From NCBI RefSeq assembly GCF_001274945.1, contig NZ_LILB01000005.1, forward strand, positions 934,959 through 998,958: a DNA stretch of 64,000 nt. Direction: 5' to 3'. The stretch comes from Viridibacillus arvi. GTDB lineage: Bacteria > Bacillota > Bacilli > Bacillales_A > Planococcaceae. Within the stretch, counting starts at the first letter, position 1. The number at the start of each line of letters is the position of its first letter. A program made the translations under genes and the position numbers. Shown piece after piece: positions 10,193 through 18,918 of the stretch. The notes beneath the pieces were generated by a model. The model did not search any database. It was not told where the DNA came from and saw nothing but the letters and a program-made list of their open reading frames with translations.

Positions 10193-11184
10193 ACAACTTG
10201 CCCTTGTTTCATTTTTTCAAGTAAAGTATTTAGTACATCGTCAACTTGTAAGCCCGCAGCCTCTCCTTCATAATTAAGCATTAATCGATGTCGGAGAGCT
10301 GGTTTTGCTACAGTTTTTATATCTGCAATAGACACATGATAGCGGCCATTAATTAGTGCACGTGCTTTTGCAAGTTTTACTATACTTTGCAATCCACGAG
10401 GACCACTACCATACTCGATAAACTGTTTTACTTCATCAATCGTATCAGGACTATCTGGATGCGTAGCGACAACTAAATCCACCGCATAAGAAAGCATATC
10501 ATCAGCTATCATTACTTCTTTCACCATTTCTTGCAATTCAACAATTTCTGTATCGTTCATTATTTTTTTTAATTCAATTGAAATTGAGCCTGTCGTTCTT
10601 TTCATGATTTCCATCAATTCTATTTTTGATGGAGTCGGGACTAGTATTTTACAAAGGAAACGGTCCATTTGCGCTTCCGGTAAAGGATAGGTTCCTTCCA
10701 TTTCTATTGGATTTTGTGTAGCTAATACAAAGAATGGTTTGGCCATTTTCTTTGTATCACCAAGAACAGTTACTGTTTTTTCACCCATTGCCTCTAGTAG
10801 TGCACTTTGAGTTTTTGGCGTTGCACGATTAATTTCATCGGCTAAAACCATTTGACTGAATATAGGCCCTTTTTGGAAAGAAAAGCGTTGATTTCCATCT
10901 GCTGAACGTTCAATAACACTCGTACCTGTTATATCCGTTGGCATTAAGTCTGGCGTAAATTGAATACGTGAAAACGATAAGTCAAGAACTTCAGAAATTG
11001 TTCGGATCAACATCGTTTTCCCTAATCCTGGAAGCCCTTCTAGTAAAGCATGACCATCAGCAAGAACAGCAAACATTGTATAATCGATTGCCTCTTCCTG
11101 CCCAACGATAAAGCTGCCAATTTCGTCTCGAACAACTTGTAATTTTTCACTCATCGCTACATATTGCTCCGGTGTGTATGACAT
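10189..11184 (-). CDS. MoxR-family AAA+ ATPase
   Basis: 331 residues, the usual length for the family. Walker A is GLPGLGKTM near residue 54. Walker B and the following MoxR signature read LADEINRATPKTQSALLEAM, and sensor 1 is ATQNPIEMEGTYPLPEAQMD. The C-terminal lid region contains YGSGPRGLQSIVKLAKARAL. MoxR ATPases are hexameric chaperone-like motors that remodel vWA-domain partners. Here the next three genes encode a DUF58 and two vWA proteins, which fits that pairing. AGGAGG lies before the ATG. The specific target in this organism is not known. Confidence 0.95.
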   Translation of the reverse strand: MSYTPEQYVAMSEKLQVVRDEIGSFIVGQEEAIDYTMFAVLADGHALLEGLPGLGKTMLIRTISEVLDLSFSRIQFTPDLMPTDITGTSVIERSADGNQRFSFQKGPIFSQMVLADEINRATPKTQSALLEAMGEKTVTVLGDTKKMAKPFFVLATQNPIEMEGTYPLPEAQMDRFLCKILVPTPSKIELMEIMKRTTGSISIELKKIMNDTEIVELQEMVKEVMIADDMLSYAVDLVVATHPDSPDTIDEVKQFIEYGSGPRGLQSIVKLAKARALINGRYHVSIADIKTVAKPALRHRLMLNYEGEAAGLQVDDVLNTLLEKMKQGQVV

Positions 11185-11196
11185 GGATTTCCTCCT

Positions 11197-12657
11197 CTAT
11201 TTGTTTTCAATCGTAGAAAAATAATTTTGAACTATATTCTGTAATTCTTTTGGTAATTGCAGTCGATCTGTTGTTTGGAAATACGAATCTTTATAACTTC
11301 CAACAACTTCTTCATAAGGTCTTATTGATCCTTTGTGAACTGGACCATTTTCTGTTTCATGAATTTCTGCAGCACTACCCTCACCCATTTTACCGGAGTC
11401 TACTGATGTTTCCCCTTTACTGCCAATACGTTCTGGGATCGCTAGCAAATTGCGATTGCCTTGACCGAGTCCTGCCCCCTGACCAGTGCCTGAGCCTGAA
11501 CCATTACCTTGGCCTTGACCTTGACCTTGACCTTGGCCTTGACCTTGGCCTTGACCCTGTCCTTGACCCTGTCCTTGACCCTGTCCTTGACCCTGTCCTT
11601 GACCCTGTCCTTGGCCTTGGCTTTGATTCTTTCCGTTCTGATTAGGACTACTTTGCGTATTTGATTGAGAAGTACTACTATTTTGTGAACTACTTCCATT
11701 TTGATTAAAACTCTGACTAGCATTGCTATTTGAAGTAGCCGATTGATTTTGATTTTGACCATTTGCTTGCTGATTTTGTAACGCGGATTGAAGCGATTGC
11801 GATAGTGGCTTTCCCTGTTGACTCATCGCAGTTTGTGCATCTTTCGCCTTATTCATCAATAAGTCATTCGCTTTTTGCAAATCGGTTAATTCTTTCACTT
11901 CCGCCTTTGATAATCCTTTCACTTCGCCCTTTTCATCACTTTTAGCTAGTTCCTTTTTTTCTAATAATTGCTGCTCTTTTAATTGTAATTCCTTTTGCTT
12001 TTTCACGAACTCACGTAACGCTTCTTCAGATGTCTTAGTTTCTTTTAGCTTTTCCTGTAGCTTCGCTAATTCCTTTTTCACTTCTTTTGACTTTGCCTTT
12101 TTCTCAAGCTTTTTCACTTCTTTTTTCATGTCTGTAATGATCTTATTTTCTTGCTCGGCATCTTTTGCAGCTAATTGTGTTGTTGCAGGAAATAAAGTAA
12201 GAGCGAAAATTGCAACGGCAATAAAAAAACTACCTAATATGTAGGGTACATGCACGATTTTCTTCTCTCTTGCTTTAAACTTAAGCAACGCTATTTCAGC
12301 ATGATCATCTGTCTGCTTCAGTAAATGTTGATACAATGGCGTCGAAGTATCGTCTATCGAAAAAACTGTACGTAATTGATTATGTGGAAAATAGCCATCA
12401 AGTGCATATATTGAATGCTCTTTTGATGGCTTCGTCCACAAAATATAAAGTACCCAAGAAACAAAAATCATGATAGATACTATGAGTGCAATTTGAGAAT
12501 AGTAAGGAAAAACAAAGAACCGAGAAACGATCATTAATATAAAACTAACACTCAATGCGACTAGTAGTCCCAACTGAATTTTAGTAAATAGATGCTCAAG
12601 AACAAGACTCGTTTTTGCCTTTTTCACTGCGTGTGCTAAACGACTTTGATCGTTCAT
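11197..12657 (-). CDS. Membrane protein with coiled coil and Gly-Gln repeat tract
   Basis: 486 residues, no recognised family. Two helices lie near residues 30-72 (LGLLVALSVSFILMIVS, IALIVSIMIFVSWVLYILW) and another near 140-158. Residues ~170-260 are a Lys/Glu-rich coiled coil. Residues ~280-345 are rich in Gln, Asn and Ser. A tract of about 18 Gly-Gln dipeptides follows, then a ~75-residue tail containing ETENGPVHKGSIRPYEEVVG. The repeat tract is encoded by a DNA minisatellite. The architecture resembles DUF4175-like proteins found with MoxR/vWA loci, but I cannot confirm that. It sits between the ABC permease and moxR in the operon with 12-base gaps on each side. Confidence 0.75.
   Translation of the reverse strand: MNDQSRLAHAVKKAKTSLVLEHLFTKIQLGLLVALSVSFILMIVSRFFVFPYYSQIALIVSIMIFVSWVLYILWTKPSKEHSIYALDGYFPHNQLRTVFSIDDTSTPLYQHLLKQTDDHAEIALLKFKAREKKIVHVPYILGSFFIAVAIFALTLFPATTQLAAKDAEQENKIITDMKKEVKKLEKKAKSKEVKKELAKLQEKLKETKTSEEALREFVKKQKELQLKEQQLLEKKELAKSDEKGEVKGLSKAEVKELTDLQKANDLLMNKAKDAQTAMSQQGKPLSQSLQSALQNQQANGQNQNQSATSNSNASQSFNQNGSSSQNSSTSQSNTQSSPNQNGKNQSQGQGQGQGQGQGQGQGQGQGQGQGQGQGQGQGQGQGQGNGSGSGTGQGAGLGQGNRNLLAIPERIGSKGETSVDSGKMGEGSAAEIHETENGPVHKGSIRPYEEVVGSYKDSYFQTTDRLQLPKELQNIVQNYFSTIENK
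11506..11622. repeat. Hexamer/12-mer tandem repeat coding for (Gly-Gln)n
   Basis: The + strand shows near-perfect six-base units of the type CCTTGA/CCTTGG. Within them, bases 11551-11610 are five exact copies of the 12-mer TTGACCCTGTCC. On the coding (-) strand these read as Gly-Gln dipeptides. Units of six bases keep the frame, so copy-number change would lengthen or shorten the protein without a frameshift. Confidence 0.95.
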
Positions 12658-12669
12658 CGATTACCCTCC

Positions 12670-13515
12670 TCATCTCGCTTTTTTCATGTTAACACGTAGT
12701 CTCTTTATAGCAATAAACAAGCAGACAACGGTCACAATTGAATAGAATATTAAATATCCTGCCCAAATTGGAAAATGAATTTTCGTTACTTCATAGAATT
12801 CCTCCAACATTTCAGGGCTAATGAGTGTCATCATTAAAGCAATTGGATTAATGGTACCCCAAAAATAAGCAAAAATTGATGGGCTTGTCACACCCGTTGT
12901 GCTTGATACATTCATCCTCATTGAGATCAAAAAGAAAAACGCCGTAACACCTGTTAAAAATAGCATCGATCCATACGTCACAATCATAGAAAGAATAGTC
13001 TTCCTAAGTATTGTCGAAAACATGACTCCGATACTTCCTATAGCAAGCATTGTCAAAATCAAAAATGCAAAGATAACAAGTAATTGCGTTGGTGAAACAC
13101 CACCAAATAAAAACACTAAACTATAAATTGGCAAACCTGCAATTAATAACAGTAATAAAAAAACGATAGATGAGCTCATTTTCCCAAAAATGATTTGGAA
13201 AGAAGATTGCGCCGTAGTTAAGAGAATATTTAACGTTTGTTTTTCGCGTTCTGAACTAATTGAACCGGCTGTCATACCTGGTGTAATAAACAATGTTAAA
13301 GCTAGTTGAACAAAAGTCAGTAAACTAAATAACAATACGCTTTCTTGTGAATTTATGAAACCACTTAAATTAAACTCCATAGATACAAAAATGAAACCAA
13401 AGACAAATATGCTGAGTGCTAGTAAATAAAACATGATGCCTGAAAAGCTTTTAAAGGCACGAAATCTTAGCTTAAGTTCTTTTATAAGCACTGGATTAGT
13501 AAACATCGACCTCAT
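12670..13515 (-). CDS. ABC-2 type transporter permease
   Basis: 281 residues with six hydrophobic segments. The first is FSGIMFYLLALSIFVFGFIF and the last is AGYLIFYSIVTVVCLFIAI. The stretch GSISSEREKQTLNILLTTAQ is the cytoplasmic coupling region characteristic of ABC-2 (NatB/YhaP-like) permeases. The start ATG at 13515 overlaps the ATPase gene upstream (ATGA). With that ATPase it should form an exporter or a mechanical ABC transporter. The substrate is unknown. Its place inside the MoxR/vWA operon suggests they act together in the envelope. Confidence 0.88.
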   Translation of the reverse strand: MRSMFTNPVLIKELKLRFRAFKSFSGIMFYLLALSIFVFGFIFVSMEFNLSGFINSQESVLLFSLLTFVQLALTLFITPGMTAGSISSEREKQTLNILLTTAQSSFQIIFGKMSSSIVFLLLLLIAGLPIYSLVFLFGGVSPTQLLVIFAFLILTMLAIGSIGVMFSTILRKTILSMIVTYGSMLFLTGVTAFFFLISMRMNVSSTTGVTSPSIFAYFWGTINPIALMMTLISPEMLEEFYEVTKIHFPIWAGYLIFYSIVTVVCLFIAIKRLRVNMKKAR

Positions 13516-14441
13516 GCTTCATCTACTCCCTTCGTAATAGCCATAAAGACATCTTCTAAGTCTTTTTCTTCTTCTGCAAATGATAATATAGGAATATTTG
13601 CTAATACTGCTTTTTTCAATAGTTCCATCTGTTCTTCATCTGATCCTCGATAACGGAAACTTAATTGATGTTCACCTGTTTCAATTCCTGTTATAAACGG
13701 ATTTTCCTCAAAGAAACTTATAGCTTTTTCAAGATCATCTTGCAGCTTCACAGTCAATACTTTTTCACCTTGTAATTGTGTTTGAATAGTTGAGACCGAT
13801 CCATGAGCTATTAATTTTCCATTATCAATAACACCAATTTCATCACACATCTCCGCAAGCTCAGGGAGGATATGCGAAGAAATTAATATCGTCTTACCCA
13901 TTGATTTTAGCTGTTTCAAAATATCCCGCATTTCTATTCGAGCACGGGGGTCTAGACCCGATGCCGGTTCATCCAAAATGAGAACTTTAGGATCATGAAT
14001 AAGCGTTCTAGCTAAACAAAGACGCTGCTTCATACCGCGTGATAATACATCAACATATTCATAGCGCTTATGTGTTAAATTGACTAGTTCTAAAAGTTGT
14101 GGAATTAACTTCTTTCTTTCAGCTGCTGGAATACCATAACTTGAACCAAAGAAATCTAAATATTCATCTGCTTTCAATTGATCATAGACACCAAAGAAGT
14201 CAGGCATATATCCAATTAGTTTTCGGATTTCCTCAGCGTGTTTCGTTACACTTTTCCCATCAATCCATGCATCACCAGCTGTTGGTTGCAGTAGTGTTGA
14301 CAAAATAGAGAATGTCGTTGACTTACCCGCTCCATTTGCTCCTACAAAACCAAATACTGTTCCTTCACCAATTGAGAGATCCAGTCCTTGTAAAGCATAA
14401 AAGGAACCGTATTTTTTTGTTAGCCCTTTAATTTCTATCAT
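13512..14441 (-). CDS. ABC-2 type transporter ATP-binding protein
   Basis: 309 residues. The Walker A motif is VGANGAGKSTT near residue 34, the signature is LSRGMKQRLCLARTLIHDP, Walker B is VLILDEPASGLDPRAR, and the H-loop is SSHILPELAEMCDEIGVID. A ~90-residue C-terminal extension follows, as in the NatA/CcmA-like exporter ATPases. The gene overlaps both neighbours by four bases, which couples it to the permease and to the large membrane protein upstream. AAAGGAGAGG lies before its ATG. Confidence 0.93.
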   Translation of the reverse strand: MIEIKGLTKKYGSFYALQGLDLSIGEGTVFGFVGANGAGKSTTFSILSTLLQPTAGDAWIDGKSVTKHAEEIRKLIGYMPDFFGVYDQLKADEYLDFFGSSYGIPAAERKKLIPQLLELVNLTHKRYEYVDVLSRGMKQRLCLARTLIHDPKVLILDEPASGLDPRARIEMRDILKQLKSMGKTILISSHILPELAEMCDEIGVIDNGKLIAHGSVSTIQTQLQGEKVLTVKLQDDLEKAISFFEENPFITGIETGEHQLSFRYRGSDEEQMELLKKAVLANIPILSFAEEEKDLEDVFMAITKGVDEA

Positions 14442-16822
14442 TTTTGGACCTCTCCTTTCAATTGCAATTCTGGTAACACGGTCCTTGAATCATTATATTT
14501 CCCAATATTCTTTATTAATTTATAAATAACTTGACCATCTTTTGAAATATATTGCGAAACATCTTTATCAACTATAAATCTGGCATCGGTTACTTCTTCA
14601 AACTTATCTTTTTTCACATTATATAAATTGATTGTTAAAGTTTGCATATCCGTATTGGCTAGTTGTAATTCTGTCCACTTTACTTTTTTATCTAATATAG
14701 AATCTGGTATTGTCCAATTCACATCATATTCGCCATCATCTAAATACCAAGAATTATTATCCTCAAAGGTTTGTTCAACGTAGCCACCCATCGTTGAATT
14801 AATCTCTTTAGTCATTGCATTTGCAGGTAATACGAATTCACCTGATAAATTAGTTTTCGGATTAAAATTTTGGACAATTAAATTCATAGAAGATTGCTCA
14901 GCTTTTTGCGTTTTTAATTCAATTGGTAATAACGCTTCATCTACCCACGCCACTATAGCTGGTTGATCATTATCACCTAACATTTGATAAGCTAAGTTTC
15001 TAGCACTCTGCTGGCGATTTTTTAGAAGCTCTTTTTTATTTTTTGCTGGTTCTACTCCTACCATGCCCATTTGCATTGGAGGCAATAATATTGAACCATT
15101 AATTGTTTGAGTTACTTTTATAGTCTCATTTGGTTCAATATCACCAAGTTCCAACCACTTAACACCTGACCAAATTGATACATCCTTCACTTTAAATGGG
15201 AAGTTATTTTTAACTGTACCTTTCACAGCCCCATTTTCTACGTCTAACTGAATATCTAAACGACCAACATCTTTAATTTGCGTATGGCCAACCAAGTTAC
15301 TTACAGCCCAATAACGGCTATTTCGAATCGTCAATGATTGATGGTCGGCATATTGTTCTAATACCGCTTTTTGATGTATATCATTTAAGTTTCTGAAACC
15401 TGAATATGTAGTAGACATAGTCATTGAAGTATCTTTTGGTGCCGTAATTTCAAAATCACCACTGCGATTTGATAATAATGCTGATGCATAGATACCTGAT
15501 AAGCTATTATCATCATTAACCTTTAAAACAGTTGTTTGCTGAATTTGTGGATTTAATAGACGATCTTTTGCCCCGTACCAAAAGATGAACAAAGAAGTCA
15601 CAATTGCTAATACGGGAATAATCCACCATGCATGTTCTCGTTTATCTTTATTTTTTAGTAAGAAATAGAGTACTGGTCCTAAAATGAAGATATATATGAT
15701 AACAATCACAAGTAATAAAATAGCGGAAACTTGGAATGATGGAAAAATCTCATTTTGACTGACTAATTCCCAATTCATTTGACTTAATGTTGATTGTAAT
15801 GATTGGTTATTAACTTTCAAAGGTACTATTTTCTCAAGAAGTTTTGTGTAATCATCTTCTTTTGCCAAAGGAGCATTTCCTAGAGAGAAGGCAGTTTGAA
15901 TAACCTCCCCCTTACCTACAGCAAGTGTAGCAACAAGCGGAGATTGATTTGCTTCTAATATCACTTCTGCATTATTATTTAATTTGGCTTCGTAAGCTGT
16001 TACGTTTTCTTTAAAATTGCCGCCTTTTGTTAACTTTTTGAGTGTCTCTTTAGATACTGTTCGCTCTTCGCCTAAAGTCAACGGCAAATATTCTTTCAAT
16101 AAACCAACTTCGGCATCTACGTTAATAGAAGCCCCGATAATTGCTTTACCACCATTTTTCACCCATTCAATAATGGCTAGTTGTTGTTCTTCTGTTAGGT
16201 CAGCTAATTTATATTCATCAATAACAAGTACATCCCCCGCTGACCAAGACGCTGCTTTTGAAGGTATTGTAAAGTCTGTTAACTGTGCAACATCAATTAC
16301 TTCCATTCTAGTTGCATTGTTTTTGCCAAGTTTAGTGAAGCCTAATAACCGATCAGCATTACTAGTTAATGTGAAAACAATTGGAATATCAGCTTCAAGT
16401 AGTTGTGGATTGACATTTGCATTACCGATGTACTCAATCGATTTCCCCTTTTTCCAACCACCTTCGTAAAAGTGAATCATTTGTTGATTTGATCCACTAC
16501 CAAAATACGCATCTGAAAACTGTTCAAATGCTACTTCTATCGACTTCGTTTCATTTTCTCCAATCTCTACAGGGATGGCGATACCGCTTCCAGTATTATA
16601 GTCCTGCATTGAGTCAATAACGATGTCGCCAGAAAATGCTGTTCCTGTGTTCTTGACCGTTATTGTAAGAGGCAATCCTCTATTATATTTACCTTTATTT
16701 GCAAATCCAACTGATGTCTTCACATCAAGCTTCGGTGCCGCAAATGCCTCCATTTGAATACCTGGTAAAAAGCTAAATATTAATAAAAAACATGAGACCA
16801 GTAATATTAACCTACTTCGCAA
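14438..16822 (-). CDS. Large secreted/membrane protein, first gene of the MoxR-vWA-ABC operon
   Basis: 794 residues, no named family recognised. A signal peptide is clear (LILLVSCFLLIFSFLPGI, then AFAAP). Residues ~30-360 are extracellular and begin with an immunoglobulin-like segment (TVKNTGTAFSGDIVIDSMQD). A GATase/ThuA-like stretch follows (VLVIDEYKLADLTEEQQLAI, GGKAIIGA). Two membrane helices lie near residues 365-412 (AILLLVIVIIYIFILGPVLY, WIIPVLAIVTSLFIFWYGA). The C-terminal ~370 residues would again be outside. The start is TTG at 16822, chosen because GGGGGG ends seven bases upstream. The stop overlaps the ABC ATPase start. It could be the surface component that the other operon products assemble or act on. 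Confidence 0.8.
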   Translation of the reverse strand: MRSRLILLVSCFLLIFSFLPGIQMEAFAAPKLDVKTSVGFANKGKYNRGLPLTITVKNTGTAFSGDIVIDSMQDYNTGSGIAIPVEIGENETKSIEVAFEQFSDAYFGSGSNQQMIHFYEGGWKKGKSIEYIGNANVNPQLLEADIPIVFTLTSNADRLLGFTKLGKNNATRMEVIDVAQLTDFTIPSKAASWSAGDVLVIDEYKLADLTEEQQLAIIEWVKNGGKAIIGASINVDAEVGLLKEYLPLTLGEERTVSKETLKKLTKGGNFKENVTAYEAKLNNNAEVILEANQSPLVATLAVGKGEVIQTAFSLGNAPLAKEDDYTKLLEKIVPLKVNNQSLQSTLSQMNWELVSQNEIFPSFQVSAILLLVIVIIYIFILGPVLYFLLKNKDKREHAWWIIPVLAIVTSLFIFWYGAKDRLLNPQIQQTTVLKVNDDNSLSGIYASALLSNRSGDFEITAPKDTSMTMSTTYSGFRNLNDIHQKAVLEQYADHQSLTIRNSRYWAVSNLVGHTQIKDVGRLDIQLDVENGAVKGTVKNNFPFKVKDVSIWSGVKWLELGDIEPNETIKVTQTINGSILLPPMQMGMVGVEPAKNKKELLKNRQQSARNLAYQMLGDNDQPAIVAWVDEALLPIELKTQKAEQSSMNLIVQNFNPKTNLSGEFVLPANAMTKEINSTMGGYVEQTFEDNNSWYLDDGEYDVNWTIPDSILDKKVKWTELQLANTDMQTLTINLYNVKKDKFEEVTDARFIVDKDVSQYISKDGQVIYKLIKNIGKYNDSRTVLPELQLKGEVQK

Positions 16823-16958
16823 TGGAGATCCCCCCTCTTTCTTCTTTTTAACTAGTACGTTTTTTAAAATAATTTGGTTGCATAAATAACAAAAATATAT
16901 ATTTTTATAAAAAAAGGGAAATATTTCTTGTTATTATTTAAAATGGTCTGTTTATACG

Positions 16959-16992
16959 CAAAAAACCTATAGTGCAGAATTACACTATAGGT
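16959..16992 (-). terminator. dapL: Terminator of dapH-dapL
   Basis: On the - strand the arms ACCTATAGTG and CACTATAGGT enclose an eight-base loop and are followed by TTTTTT. It starts a few bases after the dapL stop. The ~130 bases between it and the operon start at 16822 are AT-rich, and I could pick no confident promoter there. Confidence 0.88.
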
Positions 16993-16997
16993 TTTTA

Positions 16998-18128
16998 TTA
17001 TTTATAAAAAGTAAATGAACGTAAGAATTGTTCTACAAATTGTATATTAACATTAATTAGTTCTTCATCTGGTTGCATAGCAGAATGATGAAGACCATAT
17101 GACGTATTTGCCCCTGTCCAGAACATAGCACCTGGTAAGTCTTTTAAAAAGAATCCAAAATCTTCTCCAGTCATTGCTGGTGGGCATTCATAAGCTACAA
17201 CACCAGGAAACTGCTCCGCAAAGCGTAATAACTCATACGCACAATGCACATCATTTTCCACTTGATAATAAGATGAACCATAATCAATACTTACCTGACA
17301 TTCATAGGCTATTTCAGTAGCTCTACAAAGTGCTTCTATGCGCTTTTTAATCAATTTCATCGATTCTGCCGACATCGTTCGAATTGTACCCTCTAGTCGT
17401 GCATCTTCAGCAATTATATTCTGAACAGTACCCGAAGTCATCTTACCTATCGTTACTACAGCACTATCTAAGGGATTTATATTCCGACTGACAATTGTTT
17501 GGAGTTGAATCATTAGATTAGCAGCTGCAACTGTCATATCTCTCGTATTATGAGGGTATGCCGCATGTCCACCTACCCCTTTTAAATCGATAAAAAGCTC
17601 AGAGGTATTCGCGAATAGCATACCTGGTCTAGTAGCGATAGTCCCAACAGGATATTCAGGAGCGATATGTAAGGCAAAAATAGTGTCAGGTACTAAATCA
17701 GGTCTTTCACTTTGTAGCCATTCAAGCATAGGCTTTGCACCACCGGGACCTTCTTCAGCTGGTTGGAAGTATATAATTACGGTGTTTTCTGGTTGATTTT
17801 CTGAAAAGGCCTGCACTAAACCTAATGCAATAGTCATATGGAAGTCATGGCCACATGCATGCATAAAACCTGGATGCTCTGAAGAATAAGCCAATCCTGT
17901 ATTTTCTGAAACCGGTAGACCGTCAATATCAGATCGCCAACCAATTTTCAACTGTGGATTAGAGCCATTAATCGTCACAATAATGCCCGTTCGCCAAACG
18001 TCAATTTGAATGTACGGCTTCCACAACTTTTCAATGATCGTGAGTAAATACTTTTGGGTTTTCTCTTCCTTGAAACCAACTTCCGGAATTTTATGTAACT
18101 CTCGTCTAATTTCCAGTAAACTTTTCAT
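16998..18128 (-). CDS. dapL: N-acetyldiaminopimelate deacetylase
   Basis: M20-family amidohydrolase of about 376 residues. It removes acetate from N-acetyl-LL-diaminopimelate in the acetylase branch of lysine and diaminopimelate synthesis. Seen are IPEVGFKEEKTQKYL near the start, metal-ligand segments MHACGHDFHMTIALG and FQPAEEGPGGAKPML, the dimerisation-domain motif GGHAAYPHNTRDM, and the late metal ligand in LHHSAMQPDEE. I place the start at ATG 18128 (MKSLLEIRREL), with AGGTG eight bases upstream. The frame is open further upstream but runs into dapH. It lies 13 bases after dapH, as the homologous ykuQ-ykuR pair does in B. subtilis. It probably shares the dapH promoter. Confidence 0.94.
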   Translation of the reverse strand: MKSLLEIRRELHKIPEVGFKEEKTQKYLLTIIEKLWKPYIQIDVWRTGIIVTINGSNPQLKIGWRSDIDGLPVSENTGLAYSSEHPGFMHACGHDFHMTIALGLVQAFSENQPENTVIIYFQPAEEGPGGAKPMLEWLQSERPDLVPDTIFALHIAPEYPVGTIATRPGMLFANTSELFIDLKGVGGHAAYPHNTRDMTVAAANLMIQLQTIVSRNINPLDSAVVTIGKMTSGTVQNIIAEDARLEGTIRTMSAESMKLIKKRIEALCRATEIAYECQVSIDYGSSYYQVENDVHCAYELLRFAEQFPGVVAYECPPAMTGEDFGFFLKDLPGAMFWTGANTSYGLHHSAMQPDEELINVNIQFVEQFLRSFTFYK

Positions 18129-18141
18129 CTTATACACCTGC

Positions 18142-18855
18142 TTATAATTTACGAAGATCTTGCATAATTTCAGTTTTTGATTTTGTTTTCTCATCAATAT
18201 CTTTGATGACTTTTGCTGGCATCCCTGCTACTACTGTATACGGTGGCACATCTTTAGTAACTACTGCTCCCGCTGCAACTACTGCACCTTCTCCTACTCT
18301 ACAGCCTTCTAAAACAACTGCATTAGCACCAATCATTACTTTATCTTCAATAATAACTGGAGATGCGGAAGGTGGCTCAATTACACCGGCTAGCACAGCT
18401 CCTGCTCCAATGTGACAATCTTTTCCTACCATTGCACGCCCACCTAATACAACATTCATATCAATCATTGTACGATCGCCAATTTCAGCTCCAATATTAA
18501 TGACACTACCCATCATAATGACACAATTATCTCCTATAGTAACTTGGTCACGGATAATAGCACCAGGCTCAATACGAGAGTTGATACCTTTTAAGTCAAG
18601 AGTTGGTACCGCAGAATTTCTCCGATCATGTTCAACAACATAATCGGCAATTTGTGCTTCGTTAGCTACTAAAGCTTTTTCAATTTCTGCCCATTCGCCA
18701 AATACAACAGCTGAGCTTCCTTCACCAAAAACTTTACTTCCCTCACCAAATGAAAGATCTGCTACTTTTTCACCTTTTACATAAACTTTCACTGGTGTTG
18801 CTTTTTTGGCATTAGCTAAATAAGCAATAATTTCTTGTGCGTCTAATTTCTGCAT
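18142..18855 (-). CDS. dapH: Tetrahydrodipicolinate N-acetyltransferase
   Basis: 237 residues, equal to the DapH/DapD-type N-acetyltransferases of Bacillus (YkuQ). It transfers acetyl from acetyl-CoA to tetrahydrodipicolinate. The N-terminal ~90 residues are the family-specific domain ([20 protein letters not shown]). The rest is a left-handed beta helix of hexapeptide repeats ([55 protein letters not shown]). AGGAGG sits before the ATG. dapL follows in the same transcript. In B. subtilis this pair lies near ccpC, as it does here. Confidence 0.95.
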   Translation of the reverse strand: MQKLDAQEIIAYLANAKKATPVKVYVKGEKVADLSFGEGSKVFGEGSSAVVFGEWAEIEKALVANEAQIADYVVEHDRRNSAVPTLDLKGINSRIEPGAIIRDQVTIGDNCVIMMGSVINIGAEIGDRTMIDMNVVLGGRAMVGKDCHIGAGAVLAGVIEPPSASPVIIEDKVMIGANAVVLEGCRVGEGAVVAAGAVVTKDVPPYTVVAGMPAKVIKDIDEKTKSKTEIMQDLRKL

Positions 18856-18918
18856 TGGTTACGTCCTCCTACTATTCTGAAAATATGGACTAATTGTACA
18901 CGAAAAATAATAGTGTTG

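Noticed and set aside
11250-11645. 131-codon + frame with Leu-Asp repeats, and a second - frame with Val-Lys repeats (11442-11762)
   Set aside because: Both are other-frame readings of the Gly-Gln minisatellite; no ribosome sites and biased repeat composition.
16017-16469. 150-codon + frame inside the 794-residue gene
   Set aside because: Antisense shadow of a gene with clear signal peptide and ribosome site.
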